A stretch of DNA of 64,000 nucleotides from Sporolactobacillus kofuensis (GCF_024125425.1 NZ_JAMXWN010000009.1:62001-126000), one strand, 5' to 3'. Positions 43,782-54,213 are shown, counted from the stretch's first letter. Notes: a model not told the origin generated them from the sequence alone. Numbers and translations are program-made.

Positions 43782-45253
43782 TTCGAGTGATTGGGTAAGT
43801 ACTTTGGGAGTAGCATCGCAATGCATCCAGTAATGAGAGCTAGAATAAAAAAGACAACGAATAAGTTATGGATGCAAGCGTTTAGAACTTCACGCAACAC
43901 GTTCAGCAGAGATGCATGAAGCTGATCGTGTCCTTGAGGATGGACAAGAGCATTGAGTTGATCAACGGTTACCGAATCGTCGTTCTTCTCTGCGATCAAA
44001 TGAGTAGCCTGGGTATTAAAATACATGCCGAAGAATGCTGCACCGATTGTTTGTCCAATACTCCGAAAAAATTGATTTGATGCTGTAATGACTCCACGCA
44101 TTCGGTGATCTGTTGCAGACTGAGCAGCAATCGTTGTCAAAGTGAGTGTAATCCCAAATCCAAGACCGAGAATGGTCGCGAGCAAATAGAAGATGACATG
44201 ATTGCTATCAACACGCAGCATTGCCATCAATGATGTTCCGATGATAAGGAGAATCGCACCAAATACCTCGCTCTTTCTTAGACCTAGTTTCGATAATAGA
44301 TGTCCACATAGAAAAGATCCCGCCATCCATGCTAGGGACATTGGAGTCAGAACAAAACCTGAGGCAGTCGCACTGTAGCCGAGCAATCCCTGGAGCCACA
44401 TTGGCATATAGATATCATTTCCAATTAATAGCGCACTGGCAACGAGTGCAAACAAATTTGTCAGGAATACGATCGGCATTTTCAATAGAGTTAGCGGAAC
44501 CATCGGATCCTCAGCACGTTGCTCGATGAACAAAAAAAGTCCAAGTAATAAGAATGATGCAATGATGAGCATCATTGTCAAAGAATCATGCCAACCGTGT
44601 TCCCCAATCCGTTGCAAGGCCAATAACAAAGAGATCATGGCCATAGCGAAAACAAGGGCACCGGTAACATCAATTTTTTTGCGCTCTTGATGCCAATCTT
44701 CGTGAAGACCAAGAAACACCAACAATATTGTGACAATACCGAAGGGCAAGTTGATGAAAAAGATCCAATGCCAGGAAAGCACATCAACAAAGAACCCGCC
44801 AACAAGCGGACCAAGGATTCCCGCAATCCCCCAGATTAGCCCGATCATACCAAACATCCGGGCACGATCCTCAACCGGATAAATGTCACCAATGATGGTC
44901 GTGCTCAACGTCATCACGGCTCCAGCACCAATACCTTGAATACCGCGAAACACAATCATTGCCTGCATTGTCCAAGACAGTCCGCAAAGAACAGATCCTA
45001 AGAGGAACAGGATTATACCGATTAAGAAGATTGCCTTTCTGCCAAACAGATCTGCCAGTTTCCCAAATAAGGGAGCGGTTACTGCAGAAGTGAGCATGAA
45101 AATAGAAAATACCCAATCCATGATTCGAATCCCTTGCAAGTCTCCAATGATCTTTGGCATGGCTGTGCTCACGACCGTTCCCTCAATAGCTGTTAGAAAC
45201 GTACCGATCATAAGACCTGCAATCACGATTGTTTTATTTGTATTCTTTTTCAT
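43769..45253 (-). CDS. DHA2-type 14-helix MFS drug exporter
   Basis: A 494-residue major-facilitator transporter of the EmrB/QacA (DHA2) family with about 14 transmembrane helices. It has the motif-A loop GKLADLFGRKAIFLIG after helix 2, the motif-C like GAIWGIAGILGPLVGG helix and LDGTIVNVALP-like TAIEGTVVSTAMP in helix 1. These proteins expel drugs or dyes with proton exchange. ATG 45253 has AAGGAGG six bases upstream; upstream in-frame codons are poorer. No regulator is next to it except possibly the ones on the far side. Confidence 0.9.
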   Translation of the reverse strand: MKKNTNKTIVIAGLMIGTFLTAIEGTVVSTAMPKIIGDLQGIRIMDWVFSIFMLTSAVTAPLFGKLADLFGRKAIFLIGIILFLLGSVLCGLSWTMQAMIVFRGIQGIGAGAVMTLSTTIIGDIYPVEDRARMFGMIGLIWGIAGILGPLVGGFFVDVLSWHWIFFINLPFGIVTILLVFLGLHEDWHQERKKIDVTGALVFAMAMISLLLALQRIGEHGWHDSLTMMLIIASFLLLGLFLFIEQRAEDPMVPLTLLKMPIVFLTNLFALVASALLIGNDIYMPMWLQGLLGYSATASGFVLTPMSLAWMAGSFLCGHLLSKLGLRKSEVFGAILLIIGTSLMAMLRVDSNHVIFYLLATILGLGFGITLTLTTIAAQSATDHRMRGVITASNQFFRSIGQTIGAAFFGMYFNTQATHLIAEKNDDSVTVDQLNALVHPQGHDQLHASLLNVLREVLNACIHNLFVVFFILALITGCIAMLLPKYLPNHSNQNV

Positions 45254-45350
45254 TGTCATCCTCCTTATCGTACCAATTTTATCCTGCCCCACAGACCACT
45301 CATTTTACGGGAGCATTTAAAGACCGTCAATGATTCATTCTGCGTTAACG

Positions 45351-45377
45351 AAAAAAAGAACCTGAATCAGGCTCTTC
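45351..45377 (-). terminator. Terminator of the HicB-like gene
   Basis: Minus strand GAGCCTG / CAGGTTC stem, three-base loop, then TTTTTTT, about 20 bases past the stop. Confidence 0.85.
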
Positions 45378-45396
45378 ATTCAATGATTACTCGCTA

Positions 45397-46077
45397 TTAT
45401 TTTTTGTTTAATTTATCAAGTAAATGATTGATCTTTGAATTTAATCGCTGATAGTCATCTGAATTTTTCACCCGATCAGCAACATCGTGCAACTCTTTTT
45501 TTACATTTTCAATTTCTTTTTTTACCGAGTTCGAAACAGTTCCTTCATGGTCCACCGTATCTTCATCATCAGCCATATTAACATGAACACGAATCTTGGA
45601 TAAGTCTCTTATACTTTTCTTCACTTTTTTTAACTGTTTGTTCAATTTTTCTTGAACAGAAAATGATCGATCGTTTTCATCCATATTGAGTTCATCCTTC
45701 AATGCATCTTGGAGAATCCTAGAGTAATTTAAATCCGCATCTTTGGCCGCATCATCCAACCATTTCGGAATCGTGAGTGTCTTTTTCACTGCCTGATTTT
45801 CCATTTTCTTACGGTATGGCGGCATCCATGTCTCTATTAATGTCACAAATTGATTTTCATCAACTTTAATTGATGTGACATCAGAGGGTTCTGGAATCAT
45901 TTCTTGCTTCTCCTCAAGTTCGTAAAGATGCATGGCAAGTGTTTCTTTTGCATTGATGAATCCTTCTTCAATAGTGCTTGCAGACGTCGAACAGCCTTCA
46001 AGATCAGGAAAAGAGACAATCAATTGTTCATCATTCTTCGTAATCACAGCGGGATAAATGTATTGATCTTTACTCAA
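45397..46077 (-). CDS. Orphan HicB-like protein with ribbon-helix-helix and long charged tail
   Basis: About 226 residues. Residues 5-65 match a HicB antitoxin-type partial RNase-H-fold domain (IYPAVITKNDEQLIVSFPDLEGCSTSASTIEEGFINAKETL). A ribbon-helix-helix-like segment follows near 97-130 (KKTLTIPKWLDDAAKDADLNYSRILQDAL). The last ~95 residues are highly charged and likely coiled coil, which normal HicB proteins lack. No HicA toxin is adjacent. TTG 46077 lies six bases after GAGGTG. An ATG six bases earlier is too close to the RBS. The promoter carries tandem repeats that may be its own operator. Confidence 0.8.
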   Translation of the reverse strand: MSKDQYIYPAVITKNDEQLIVSFPDLEGCSTSASTIEEGFINAKETLAMHLYELEEKQEMIPEPSDVTSIKVDENQFVTLIETWMPPYRKKMENQAVKKTLTIPKWLDDAAKDADLNYSRILQDALKDELNMDENDRSFSVQEKLNKQLKKVKKSIRDLSKIRVHVNMADDEDTVDHEGTVSNSVKKEIENVKKELHDVADRVKNSDDYQRLNSKINHLLDKLNKK

Positions 46078-46095
46078 TGTCATCACCTCAAAACT

Positions 46096-46118
46096 ATTAT
46101 AGCACGTATTTAGCACGT
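46096..46118 (-). promoter_or_regulatory. Promoter -10 with tandem operator-like repeats
   Basis: TATAAT (46096-46101, minus strand) ends in a pair of direct repeats, TAGCACGT at 46100-46107 and 46111-46118 on the plus strand, spaced 11 bases, i.e. one helical turn. Ribbon-helix-helix regulators often bind such arrays to control their own gene. Confidence 0.5.
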
Positions 46119-46164
46119 GTAGTACACATATATTATACGTATTAATAATTGTTTTTATGAGTTC

Positions 46165-46320
46165 ATTTTTTAGAAAAACTGACAATAACCATCCAGTCCT
46201 TGATCTTGTAAATTATGCTTCGATTGCTCGCTTGCTGCAGGCGCATCGATCTGCGAGGTCTCACTGGGCTCGCATCATCTGTAACGGTCCGCTGGGGTCT
46301 CGCACCTAGGCATTTGGTTC
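46165..46320. repeat. Gene-free stretch with two dispersed repeat fragments
   Basis: The left part (about 46195-46223, AGTCCTTGATCTTG, ATTATGCTTCGATTGCT) repeats the 22.65 kb fragment, and the right part (about 46250-46297, TCTGCGAGGTC ... GGCTCGC ... AACGGTCCGCTGG) resembles the 7.4 kb fragment. So one copy appears to hold both ends seen apart elsewhere. No coding signal. Confidence 0.5.
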
Positions 46321-46360
46321 ATTACCTCTAGCTTTAATAACATATTCCTTCTTTTCTTGT

Positions 46361-46390
46361 AAAAAAAAACCGGACATTAATTGTCCGGTC
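46361..46390 (-). terminator. trhO terminator
   Basis: Minus strand ACCGGACA / TGTCCGGT stem followed by eight or nine T, about 20 bases after the trhO stop. Confidence 0.9.
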
Positions 46391-46408
46391 GGCTCGTACA
46401 TATATTTT

Positions 46409-47350
46409 TTACACATTTGCTGCTTGAGGATGATCCGAGTTTTCTTCAACATATCGATTACGCGGGTGGTGCTCGCAAGCTTCACTGCATGAACGATGAT
46501 GTGTCTTCTCGCACTCCTCGCAACAAATAAATTGAACATTGCATTCCGGATTTGCACAATTTACAATGCGATCACAAGTTTTGCCGCAATGGTGGCAATG
46601 ACCAACAACAACATCCTCATCTGTGCGGTTTACCGGAACTGAAATACGCTGATCAAATACGTAACACTTGCCATCATACAGCTTCCCTTGAACCTCAGGA
46701 TCCTTCCCGTATTCTACAATACCGCCCTCAAGCTGACTAACATCTTGAAATCCAGATTGAAGTAAGTAACCGCTGAACTTTTCGCAACGAATACCACCGG
46801 TGCAATAAGTCAGAACCTTTTTATCCTTATACTCAGATAGATTCTTTTCAATCCATTCTGGCAGATCACGGAAATTGCGAATATCCGGTATGATTGCGTT
46901 GCGGAAATGACCGATTTGTGTTTCATAATCATTGCGTGCGTCAATAAGTACAACATCATCATTCTGCATTTCTTGATAAAATTCTTTCGGTTTTAAATGT
47001 TTACCAGTTACTTGATGCGGATCGATGTCCTCATCAAGTTTAAGCGCAACAATTTCCTTCCGAGGACGCACGTGCATTTTTTTAAAGACATGTCCATCTG
47101 ATTCATCGATTTTGAATGGCATATCAGCAAAGCGAGGATCACGATGCATGGTATCCATATATTCCTGTGCTGCTTCTGTCGGACCGGAGACCGTTCCATT
47201 TAGTCCTTCTTTTCCAACGAGGACTCGACCTTTCAAGCCGAGTTCCTTGCAAAAGTGCAAATGCTCTTGCGCGAATAATTGTGGGTCATCAATAGTCACA
47301 TAGTGATAATAGAGTAAGACTCGAAAAGGCTTTTTTTCTGTCTCTGTCAC
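46409..47350 (-). CDS. trhO: tRNA uridine-34 5-hydroxylase TrhO (rhodanese-type)
   Basis: About 313 residues. An N-terminal domain ([22 protein letters not shown]), a central rhodanese domain with the active-site Cys in [16 protein letters not shown], and a C-terminal Cys/His-rich zinc region ([24 protein letters not shown]). TrhO hydroxylates wobble uridine in tRNA using prephenate-derived or other pathways. GTG 47350 lies six bases after GAGGTG and matches the Bacillus start; an ATG seventeen codons upstream lacks good spacing. Confidence 0.9.
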   Translation of the reverse strand: MTETEKKPFRVLLYYHYVTIDDPQLFAQEHLHFCKELGLKGRVLVGKEGLNGTVSGPTEAAQEYMDTMHRDPRFADMPFKIDESDGHVFKKMHVRPRKEIVALKLDEDIDPHQVTGKHLKPKEFYQEMQNDDVVLIDARNDYETQIGHFRNAIIPDIRNFRDLPEWIEKNLSEYKDKKVLTYCTGGIRCEKFSGYLLQSGFQDVSQLEGGIVEYGKDPEVQGKLYDGKCYVFDQRISVPVNRTDEDVVVGHCHHCGKTCDRIVNCANPECNVQFICCEECEKTHHRSCSEACEHHPRNRYVEENSDHPQAANV

Positions 47351-47432
47351 TTCATACACCTCATTCACAGGACACACCTGATTAGGGTGCGTTCGCTTCA
47401 TTTCTTTGTCTATCCTATCAAATTTCTCACAC

Positions 47433-47448
47433 TGTGACAAATATCACT
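47433..47448 (+). promoter_or_regulatory. Candidate Fnr/CRP-type site upstream of the flavoprotein gene
   Basis: TGTGA-N6-TCACT, one mismatch from the B. subtilis Fnr box TGTGA-N6-TCACA. A TAAAAT element (47472-47477) would put the site centre near -43, the position for activation. Divergent trhO could also be affected. Confidence 0.4.
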
Positions 47449-47531
47449 TTTTTGCTTTCATTAAAAAGATGTAAAATCATCATGGTTCTGTTATGGTTAC
47501 GATATGAAACTTCAGAAGTGAGGAAGAAAAA

Positions 47532-48800
47532 ATGGATTTTGATGTCATTGTTATCGGTGGCGGCCCAGCTGGATTGATGGCTGCCATAGCGGCTGGAGAG
47601 CAAGGTGCACATGTACTTCTGCTTGATAAAGGCGATAAATTAGGTAGGAAGCTGGCCATATCAGGCGGTGGACGGTGCAATGTAACCAATGCGATGCCGA
47701 TTGATGAGCTTATTAAGCATATTCCCGGTAACGGACGATTTTTATACAGTGCGTTATCAGCGTTCAATAACCAAGATATTATTGCATTCTTTGAAGATTT
47801 GGGTGTCGGTTTGAAAGAAGAAGACCATGGGCGAATGTTTCCGGTGTCTAATAATGCAAAATCAGTCGTTCATGCGCTTTTAACAAAAATGCAGAACCTT
47901 AAAATTACGATTCGGACAAATACACCGGTTCAAGCGGTACTTTATTCAGATCACGTCGTTGGTGTGAAAACTAAGAATGGCGAGAAAATTACTGCCCCAA
48001 CGGTGATTATCGCGGTTGGGGGAAAATCAGTGCCACAAACCGGAAGCACCGGAGATGGCTATGCATGGGCAAAGGCGGCCGGCCACACAATCACCGAACT
48101 CTACCCTACAGAAGTGCCACTGACTTCTAAAGAGCCATTTATCCAGGACAAGACCCTTCAAGGGCTCGCCTTATCTGATGTAACGGTTACCTTAGTTAAT
48201 CCAAAAGGGAAAGCGATCCAGTCACATCGATGGGACATGCTTTTTACTCATTTCGGACTATCAGGTCCAGCAATATTAAGATTGAGTCAATTTGTAGTTA
48301 AAGCGCTGAAAAAGTTTAAAACAAAAGATGTCGTCGTGTTAATCGATGTCAAACCGGATCTGAACGAAGAACAACTCACTCAACAACTGCTTCATCTCGT
48401 TGAAACGGATCCAAAGAAAGCACTGAAGAACGTGTGGAAAGGCATTGTGCCGGAGCGGTATCTGTTGTTTCTCTTGGAACACATTGGACTTTCTCCGGAT
48501 CTTAATTTCCATGAACTTTCTAAGGAAGATGTACGGAACATGGCAAAGGCGCTCAAAGGGTTTCCAGTACATATTACCGGTACACTTTCAATTGAAAAGG
48601 CATTTATTACCGGTGGTGGAATTTCGCTGAAGGAAGTTAATCCAAAAAGTATGGAATCCAAGATGATGCCCGGACTTTACTTTTGCGGTGAAATTCTTGA
48701 TATTCATGGTTATACCGGTGGCTATAACATTACATCGGCGTTTGTCACCGGTCACGCTGCCGGTATTGCAGCTTCTGAATTTGCTTTTCAGAATCAATAG
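47532..48800 (+). CDS. HI0933/BaiN-family FAD-dependent oxidoreductase
   Basis: A 422-residue flavoprotein. It has an N-terminal FAD Rossmann motif [45 protein letters not shown] (family signature), a helical middle domain, and the C-terminal [28 protein letters not shown] flavin motif. Members are annotated as aminoacetone oxidase or similar to the bile-acid reductase BaiN, but the true substrate is mostly unknown. It starts 12 bases after a GTGAGGAAG RBS. Possible Fnr site upstream. Confidence 0.88.
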   Translation: MDFDVIVIGGGPAGLMAAIAAGEQGAHVLLLDKGDKLGRKLAISGGGRCNVTNAMPIDELIKHIPGNGRFLYSALSAFNNQDIIAFFEDLGVGLKEEDHGRMFPVSNNAKSVVHALLTKMQNLKITIRTNTPVQAVLYSDHVVGVKTKNGEKITAPTVIIAVGGKSVPQTGSTGDGYAWAKAAGHTITELYPTEVPLTSKEPFIQDKTLQGLALSDVTVTLVNPKGKAIQSHRWDMLFTHFGLSGPAILRLSQFVVKALKKFKTKDVVVLIDVKPDLNEEQLTQQLLHLVETDPKKALKNVWKGIVPERYLLFLLEHIGLSPDLNFHELSKEDVRNMAKALKGFPVHITGTLSIEKAFITGGGISLKEVNPKSMESKMMPGLYFCGEILDIHGYTGGYNITSAFVTGHAAGIAASEFAFQNQ

Positions 48801-48874
48801 TGAGTCCTTGTTAAGCCGAAACACACCATTGAAATCATCATGCTTAACACGATTTTTCTTGTGTTCTTCTGTAC

Positions 48875-48911
48875 AAAAAAGGCTAGCGCAAATGTCTGCG
48901 CTAGCCTTTTT
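48875..48911. terminator. Bidirectional terminator between flavoprotein gene and fhs
   Basis: GGCTAGCGCA / TGCGCTAGCC ten-pair stem with AAAAAA before and TTTTT after, serving the convergent genes on both strands. Confidence 0.9.
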
Positions 48912-48931
48912 ATATAAGTAACAACAATCAA

Positions 48932-50623
48932 TCAGAATAAACCGATTGCTTTACCCCTATCGTCAACATCCATATTGAGAGCAGCCGGGTGTTTCGGTAA
49001 GCCTGGCATCGTCAGCACACTGCCTGTCATGACCACAATAAACCCTGCCCCCGCCGATACCTTTAATTCACGAATATGAATGGTAAAATCCTTTGGTCGT
49101 CCAATTAATTTAGGATCATCCGAGAGTGAATATTGAGTCTTGGCGATGCAAACCGGAAACTTGTCCCACCCGTTTTGCTGAATAGACTTGAGTTGTTTTT
49201 GAGCTTTGGATGAGAATTCAATACCATTGCCACCATATACCTTCGTCACAACCTTCTGGATTTTATCTTCCACAGAATCCGAAAGTTCGTATATTGGTTT
49301 AAAAAGATTTTCTTTATGAGCAATGGTATCAACGACTAAAGCCGCGAGTTCCGTGCCTCCTTCCCCTCCTTGTTCCCAAACTTTGGACAATGCAACCGGA
49401 TGTCCGTTGGCTGCACACCAATCTTTGAGATAAGCGACTTCTCGATCTGTATCAAAAATGAAATGGTTTATAGCGACAACATAGGGCAGTCCAAAGGATT
49501 TAATCGTCTCGATATGACAGGAAAGATTTTCCATACCTCTCGCAAGTGCATCAATGTCCTCATGTTTTAATTCTTCCTTTGTCAGTCCACCATGCATCTT
49601 TAATGCGCGAATCGTCGCAACAATAACAACAACACTTGGCTTAAAGTGCCCTGCACGCGTGGTAATATCTAAGAATTTTTCAGCTCCTAGATCCGCACCG
49701 AAACCAGCCTCAGTTACAAGATAATCTCCTAGCTTTGCGCCTAGTTTTGTCGCAAGAACACTGTTGCATCCGTGGGCAATATTGGCAAAAGGTCCACCAT
49801 GAACAAATGCCGGCGTATTTTCTAGTGTTTGAACAAGATTTGGATGGATCGCGTCTTTTAATAGCAATGTGAGGGCGCCTTCAACTTTCAAATCTCGAAC
49901 AAACACAGGCCTGCCCTCATAATTATAAGCGATGAGCATATTGCTCAATCTTGTTTTTAAATCATTCAAATCTTTTGATAAACAAAGGATGGCCATGATT
50001 TCCGAAGCTACTGTGATATCAAATCCGTCTTCACGAGGAACCCCATTTGTTTTTCCACCGAGGCCAATGATCACATGCCGCAATGCTCGATCATTAAGAT
50101 CAAGCACGCGTTTCCAGACAATACGCCGCGGATCGATCGCTAATGGATTGCCCTGTTGAATATGGTTATCCAGAAAAGCCGCTAGTGCATTATGCGCGGT
50201 TGTAATGGCATGAAAGTCACCGGTAAAATGGAGATTAATATCTTCCATTGGGACAACTTGAGCATAACCGCCACCCGCTGCCCCACCTTTTAACCCCATT
50301 GTTGGGCCAAGAGATGGTTCACGAAGTGCAATAACCGCATTCTTTCCGATTTTGTTTAATGCTTGGCCCAATCCGACAGTCACGGTTGACTTTCCTTCTC
50401 CTGCTGGTGTTGGATTAATCGATGTGACCAAAATGACTTTGCCGTCGGGTTTGTTTTTCAACTTATTCAAAGTATCCACCGATACTTTGGCTTTATATCG
50501 TCCATAAGGTTCCCAATCCGTGTCCTCCAAACCTAGTTTTGAAGCAATCTTTCCAATAGGTTCAAGTTCTGCATTTTGAGCGATTTCAATATCTGACTTT
50601 ACTACATTTGATGCTTCTGACAT
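48932..50623 (-). CDS. fhs: Formate-tetrahydrofolate ligase
   Basis: An ATP-dependent ligase of 563 residues that makes 10-formyl-tetrahydrofolate from formate. It has the P-loop [42 protein letters not shown] and [13 protein letters not shown], all family hallmarks. ATG 50623 has GGGTGAT upstream; a start six codons earlier has no RBS. The enzyme feeds one-carbon units to purine and formyl-Met synthesis. Typical length. No folate genes are adjacent. Confidence 0.95.
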   Translation of the reverse strand: MSEASNVVKSDIEIAQNAELEPIGKIASKLGLEDTDWEPYGRYKAKVSVDTLNKLKNKPDGKVILVTSINPTPAGEGKSTVTVGLGQALNKIGKNAVIALREPSLGPTMGLKGGAAGGGYAQVVPMEDINLHFTGDFHAITTAHNALAAFLDNHIQQGNPLAIDPRRIVWKRVLDLNDRALRHVIIGLGGKTNGVPREDGFDITVASEIMAILCLSKDLNDLKTRLSNMLIAYNYEGRPVFVRDLKVEGALTLLLKDAIHPNLVQTLENTPAFVHGGPFANIAHGCNSVLATKLGAKLGDYLVTEAGFGADLGAEKFLDITTRAGHFKPSVVVIVATIRALKMHGGLTKEELKHEDIDALARGMENLSCHIETIKSFGLPYVVAINHFIFDTDREVAYLKDWCAANGHPVALSKVWEQGGEGGTELAALVVDTIAHKENLFKPIYELSDSVEDKIQKVVTKVYGGNGIEFSSKAQKQLKSIQQNGWDKFPVCIAKTQYSLSDDPKLIGRPKDFTIHIRELKVSAGAGFIVVMTGSVLTMPGLPKHPAALNMDVDDRGKAIGLF

Positions 50624-50769
50624 TTTCTCATAATCACCCATTTACTATTAAAATTATCCAGCTTGTTTCCTGTTATTATGATAACATAATGTGAGTATTG
50701 CTAAAATGTAGCAGGAAAATTCTTTTACATTTATCATCTTCTCAGTTTGTGTACAAGGGTGTGACGGTA

Positions 50770-51189
50770 GTGATTGAGGTGTTTTTTGATGGTGCGGCAA
50801 ATGGAAACCCTGGGCTAGCAGGTGGCGGTGTTTACATTAATGAGGGAAATGGGAAGGAAGTTCGACGTTCCTTTCCTCTCGGAATCCTGTCCAGCAATCA
50901 TGAGGCGGAATTTGCTGCGCTTAATGCTGCCTTGCAATACTGTGCATCAGTGGGTTATCGTTCAGTTTCTTTTCGAACGGATTCGCAACTTGTCAATCAG
51001 AGTCTGGAAAAGCGTCATGTAAAAAATGAATGCTTCGCTCAATACCTTGATCAAGCTCTAGTTCTCATTGATCAATTTGATCTCTTTTTCTGCAAGTGGA
51101 TTCCTGATAAGCAAAATAAAAACGCAGATACACTTGCCCGACTTGAAATACAAAAACAATTGCGCATGCACAACAAGGAGGAACATTGA
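50770..51189 (+). CDS. ypeP: RNase HI-like protein (YpeP type)
   Basis: About 139 residues of the RNase H fold. The carboxylate set is visible: Asp in FFDGAANGNPG, Glu in NHEAEFAALNAAL, Asp in FRTDSQLV and a late Asp in NADTLAR, so it should be able to cut RNA in RNA-DNA hybrids. The basic handle of E. coli RNase HI is absent, as in B. subtilis YpeP. GTG 50770 lies behind AAGGGTG; upstream residues look like untranslated leader. The stop overlaps the EamA ATG. Confidence 0.85.
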   Translation: MIEVFFDGAANGNPGLAGGGVYINEGNGKEVRRSFPLGILSSNHEAEFAALNAALQYCASVGYRSVSFRTDSQLVNQSLEKRHVKNECFAQYLDQALVLIDQFDLFFCKWIPDKQNKNADTLARLEIQKQLRMHNKEEH

Positions 51190-52106
51190 TGATCAATCGG
51201 CGCATATTCATTGCTGATCTGGCTTTACTTGGCATTACTTTCATATGGGGCACGACATTTATTATCGTCCAGAATATTCTCGATAAATTGACGCCTCTAA
51301 CATTTAATGGCTGGCGTTTTTGTTTGGCAGCACTATTTCTTGCTGTTTGGCAGTTTCTCTTTATGCGAAAAAGTAATGGATCTTCAAAGAAATACAACTG
51401 GAAACTCATCGGATCGGCGATTCTGTTAGGTACTCTACTTTTTGCCGGTTATATTTGTCAAACGATTGGACTGCTTTATACATCCGCTTCGAATGCTGCG
51501 TTTATCACTGGGCTCAGTGTTGTTCTTGTTCCTATCTTTTCTGCACTGCTCCTGCGTAAACCGCCACATCGCAACGCAATTATCGGTGTTGTTTTCGCTG
51601 CTTTCGGACTGTTTCTGCTCACGACTAAAGGTCAATTCTCTCTAAATAAGGGCGATCTGATTGTGCTTGTCAGTGCAGTAACGTTCGCATTACATATTAT
51701 TTTCACTGCAAAAGTAACCGATAAATTCGAAAGTATGTCACTAACTATTGTCCAACTAAGCGTTGTTGCTTTGCTCGCGTTCGTTGTTGGTTTATTTTTC
51801 GACGGTGGTAAACTCGTTGATGTTCGAATGCTCCTTCAACCGGATGTGAGTCTTGTACTCATATTTATGGCTTTATTTGCGACCGCATTTGCATTTTTAC
51901 TTCAAACTGTACTTCAAAAAGATACACCGGCTACGCATGTAGGGATCATTTATATTATGGAGCCTGTATTTGCTGCATGGACGTCCGTACTTTTCCAAAA
52001 CGCCCATTTAGGAACAGGTGAACTGACCGGATCACTTCTGATCCTCGCAGGTATGCTCCTTGCTGAATGGCCACAAAAAAGGGGCCAAAGTGTTGAATCT
52101 CATTAA
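51189..52106 (+). CDS. EamA/DMT-family transporter
   Basis: A 305-residue drug/metabolite transporter with ten transmembrane helices in two EamA repeats (LLGITFIWGTTFIIVQ in the first; GDLIVLVSAVTFALHIIFTAK in the second). It likely exports amino acids or metabolites; the substrate is not readable. AAGGAGG lies seven bases before ATG 51189, whose bases overlap the ypeP stop. Closed by a hairpin terminator. Confidence 0.88.
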   Translation: MINRRIFIADLALLGITFIWGTTFIIVQNILDKLTPLTFNGWRFCLAALFLAVWQFLFMRKSNGSSKKYNWKLIGSAILLGTLLFAGYICQTIGLLYTSASNAAFITGLSVVLVPIFSALLLRKPPHRNAIIGVVFAAFGLFLLTTKGQFSLNKGDLIVLVSAVTFALHIIFTAKVTDKFESMSLTIVQLSVVALLAFVVGLFFDGGKLVDVRMLLQPDVSLVLIFMALFATAFAFLLQTVLQKDTPATHVGIIYIMEPVFAAWTSVLFQNAHLGTGELTGSLLILAGMLLAEWPQKRGQSVESH

Positions 52107-52142
52107 TCAGATGCTCTAATCAACGTACAAAAACGAACTGAT

Positions 52143-52177
52143 AAAAAAACAGGAACCATCATTGGTTCCTGTTTTTA
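52143..52177. terminator. Terminator after the EamA gene
   Basis: AAACAGGAACC / GGTTCCTGTTT stem with six-base loop, A run before and T run after, so it can act on both strands. Confidence 0.9.
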
Positions 52178-52259
52178 TTGTGTATTTGTTGTTCAAACTG
52201 CAAATCGACGGAATGTGGCGAGAAGATGTATCTTTGCACTCGATTCAATCGTTTGCTAT

Positions 52260-52487
52260 TCAACGGGTAAGCGCCTTGTATTCTTCAGTCAATTTCATAA
52301 AAAGTGCTTCATTCCTTGAATCCAAACTCTCATCAATCTGTGTTTGCAACTGCTTCACTTTCTGATTGAATTCCATTTCATCAAGGACCATTTGGGCATA
52401 CATTTCGACAACTGAGACCGTCGCTTGCTGTTCTTTATAAACAACCAGCGCCTTTGTATTCTCTTGAGAAGAGTGATCATTGTTCAT
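52260..52487 (-). CDS. IDEAL-domain protein
   Basis: A 75-residue protein whose C-terminal ~35 residues form the IDEAL domain (VLDEMEFNQKVKQLQTQIDESLDSRNEALFMKLTEEY). The IDEAL domain is a short helical pair found in several small Bacillales proteins (YpiB and others), seen in some cases in competence or ClpC-type regulation. The N-terminus is Asn/Ser-rich and unstructured. ATG 52487 has AAAGGGGG nine bases upstream. Function unknown. Confidence 0.82.
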   Translation of the reverse strand: MNNDHSSQENTKALVVYKEQQATVSVVEMYAQMVLDEMEFNQKVKQLQTQIDESLDSRNEALFMKLTEEYKALTR

Positions 52488-52699
52488 CTTTATTGCCCCC
52501 TTTGCACTTTTCATTATTCTACACTACTTTTCTGAAAGTTACAACCATTTAGATTCATTTTCTTTTCATTTTTCTAATAATTCCGTTTAATTTGATGAGG
52601 TGAACGCCTATACCCTCAACTACTCCGAAACACGTGCACTATGTAACATAAAAAAAATAAGAACTAGAAAATTGGTCTAATTAGTTACATTTATTAATA

Positions 52700-52740
52700 A
52701 AATAAAAAAGGAAAGAAGCCGAGTACGGCTTCTTTCCTTA
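52700..52740 (-). terminator. cshA terminator
   Basis: Minus strand AAGGAAAGAAGCCG / CGGCTTCTTTCCTT fourteen-pair stem, short loop, followed by TTTTTTATTTT. It lies 28 bases after the stop. Confidence 0.9.
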
Positions 52741-52767
52741 ACACCAACGAGATAACTATTCATTTAA

Positions 52768-54213
52768 TTAATAACGCTGTGATTTTTGTTTACTTCTGCC
52801 ACGATAGTTATTGTTTTGACGATGATCCCGTTCACGGGAATGGCTATAATTCTTACCCCTTCCGCCTCTTTGCGGACGGCCGCCTGACCGTTTTACCATC
52901 AATGGAGCTTCACGAGTCAAACGAACAGGAGTGGTATCGGGCTCTTTAGTGATCACCTTAAGAGCGGCTGCAACCAACTTCACTGCATCATGATTATCAA
53001 GTAGTTGTTGTGCCTTTGCTTCATAGGAATGGAAATTGCTCGATTCCAACGATTCCATGAGATTGTCAACGGCAACTTTTTGTTGGCCAGCTAATGCTTC
53101 TTCATAGGTTGGTGCACTAATTGGTTTCATCGGCTGCTTCGTCAAACGTTCGATGGAGCGAAGGTGTGGGAATTCGCTCGGCGTAATAAAGGTTAGTGCC
53201 ATACCCGTTTTTCCTGCCCGTCCGGTTCTACCAATCCGGTGGACATAGCTTTCGGGGTCTTGCGGCAAGTCAAAGTTGTATACATGTGTCACATTGCTAA
53301 TATCGAGACCACGAGCAGCGACATCTGTTGCAACTAATAGTTTCACTTCGTTTTGTTTGAAACGACGCAATACCAGGTCACGCTTTGATTGGGTTAAATC
53401 GCCATGAATACCTTCAGCCTCATAGCCACGTTTCTGCAATGCGCGCATCAGTTCATCAACACGACGCTTTGTTCGGCCGAATACAATCGCGCGTTCCGGT
53501 GATTGAATGTCTAGAAAACGTGTTAAGGCATCAAATTTTTCATTCTCTCTAACCTTTACGTAATTCTGTTCAATCAATGACACAGTCAACGTCTTAGCCT
53601 TGATTTGTACTTTCTTTGGATCTTTCATAAATTTTTCTGCAAGTAACTGAATCGGTCTTGGCATCGTTGCAGAGAAGAGCAGAGTTTGACGATCTTGCGG
53701 AGTACTTTCCAAAATTTCATGAATATCGTCAATAAAACCCATATTCAACATTTCATCTGCTTCATCCAAAACAATCATTTTAATTTGATCTAATCGGATG
53801 GTACGTCTTTTAATATGGTCAAGTAAACGACCCGGTGTTGCTGAAATGATGCTCGGACGCCGTTTCAAATCACGAATCTGTTTCTGAATATCTTGACCAC
53901 CGTAAATTGCTACTGTTCTTACTCTTTTAAAGAAACCGAGTGAATTCAGTTCCTGAGCATTCTGTATGGCAAGTTCACGTGTAGGTGTTATCACTACGCC
54001 TTGAATATCCGATGTCTGAGGATCAGCCGCATCAATCATCGGAATACCAAAAGCAGTTGTTTTTCCTGTTCCGGTTTGTGCCTGACCAATGAGGTCAACA
54101 CCTGTTTTGGCAACCGGAATCGCCTGCTCTTGAATTGGGGTCATATCGGTGAACCCCATCCGTTCGGTCGCTTTCTTAATTTCGTCGCTAATTTCAAGTT
54201 CTGCAAATTTCAT
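52768..54213 (-). CDS. cshA: DEAD-box RNA helicase CshA
   Basis: A 481-residue RNA helicase with the full motif set: Q motif ([14 protein letters not shown]), [52 protein letters not shown] and [13 protein letters not shown]. The C-terminus is basic and Arg/Gly/Asn-rich ([18 protein letters not shown]), as expected for RNA binding. CshA helps the RNA degradosome and ribosome assembly at low temperature. The leader contains a strong hairpin, listed separately. Length matches CshA. Confidence 0.93.
   Translation of the reverse strand: MKFAELEISDEIKKATERMGFTDMTPIQEQAIPVAKTGVDLIGQAQTGTGKTTAFGIPMIDAADPQTSDIQGVVITPTRELAIQNAQELNSLGFFKRVRTVAIYGGQDIQKQIRDLKRRPSIISATPGRLLDHIKRRTIRLDQIKMIVLDEADEMLNMGFIDDIHEILESTPQDRQTLLFSATMPRPIQLLAEKFMKDPKKVQIKAKTLTVSLIEQNYVKVRENEKFDALTRFLDIQSPERAIVFGRTKRRVDELMRALQKRGYEAEGIHGDLTQSKRDLVLRRFKQNEVKLLVATDVAARGLDISNVTHVYNFDLPQDPESYVHRIGRTGRAGKTGMALTFITPSEFPHLRSIERLTKQPMKPISAPTYEEALAGQQKVAVDNLMESLESSNFHSYEAKAQQLLDNHDAVKLVAAALKVITKEPDTTPVRLTREAPLMVKRSGGRPQRGGRGKNYSHSRERDHRQNNNYRGRSKQKSQRY

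Noticed and set aside
46165-46320. Insertion sequence remnant
   Set aside because: No transposase fragment, target duplication or terminal repeat could be found, so it is kept only as a dispersed repeat.
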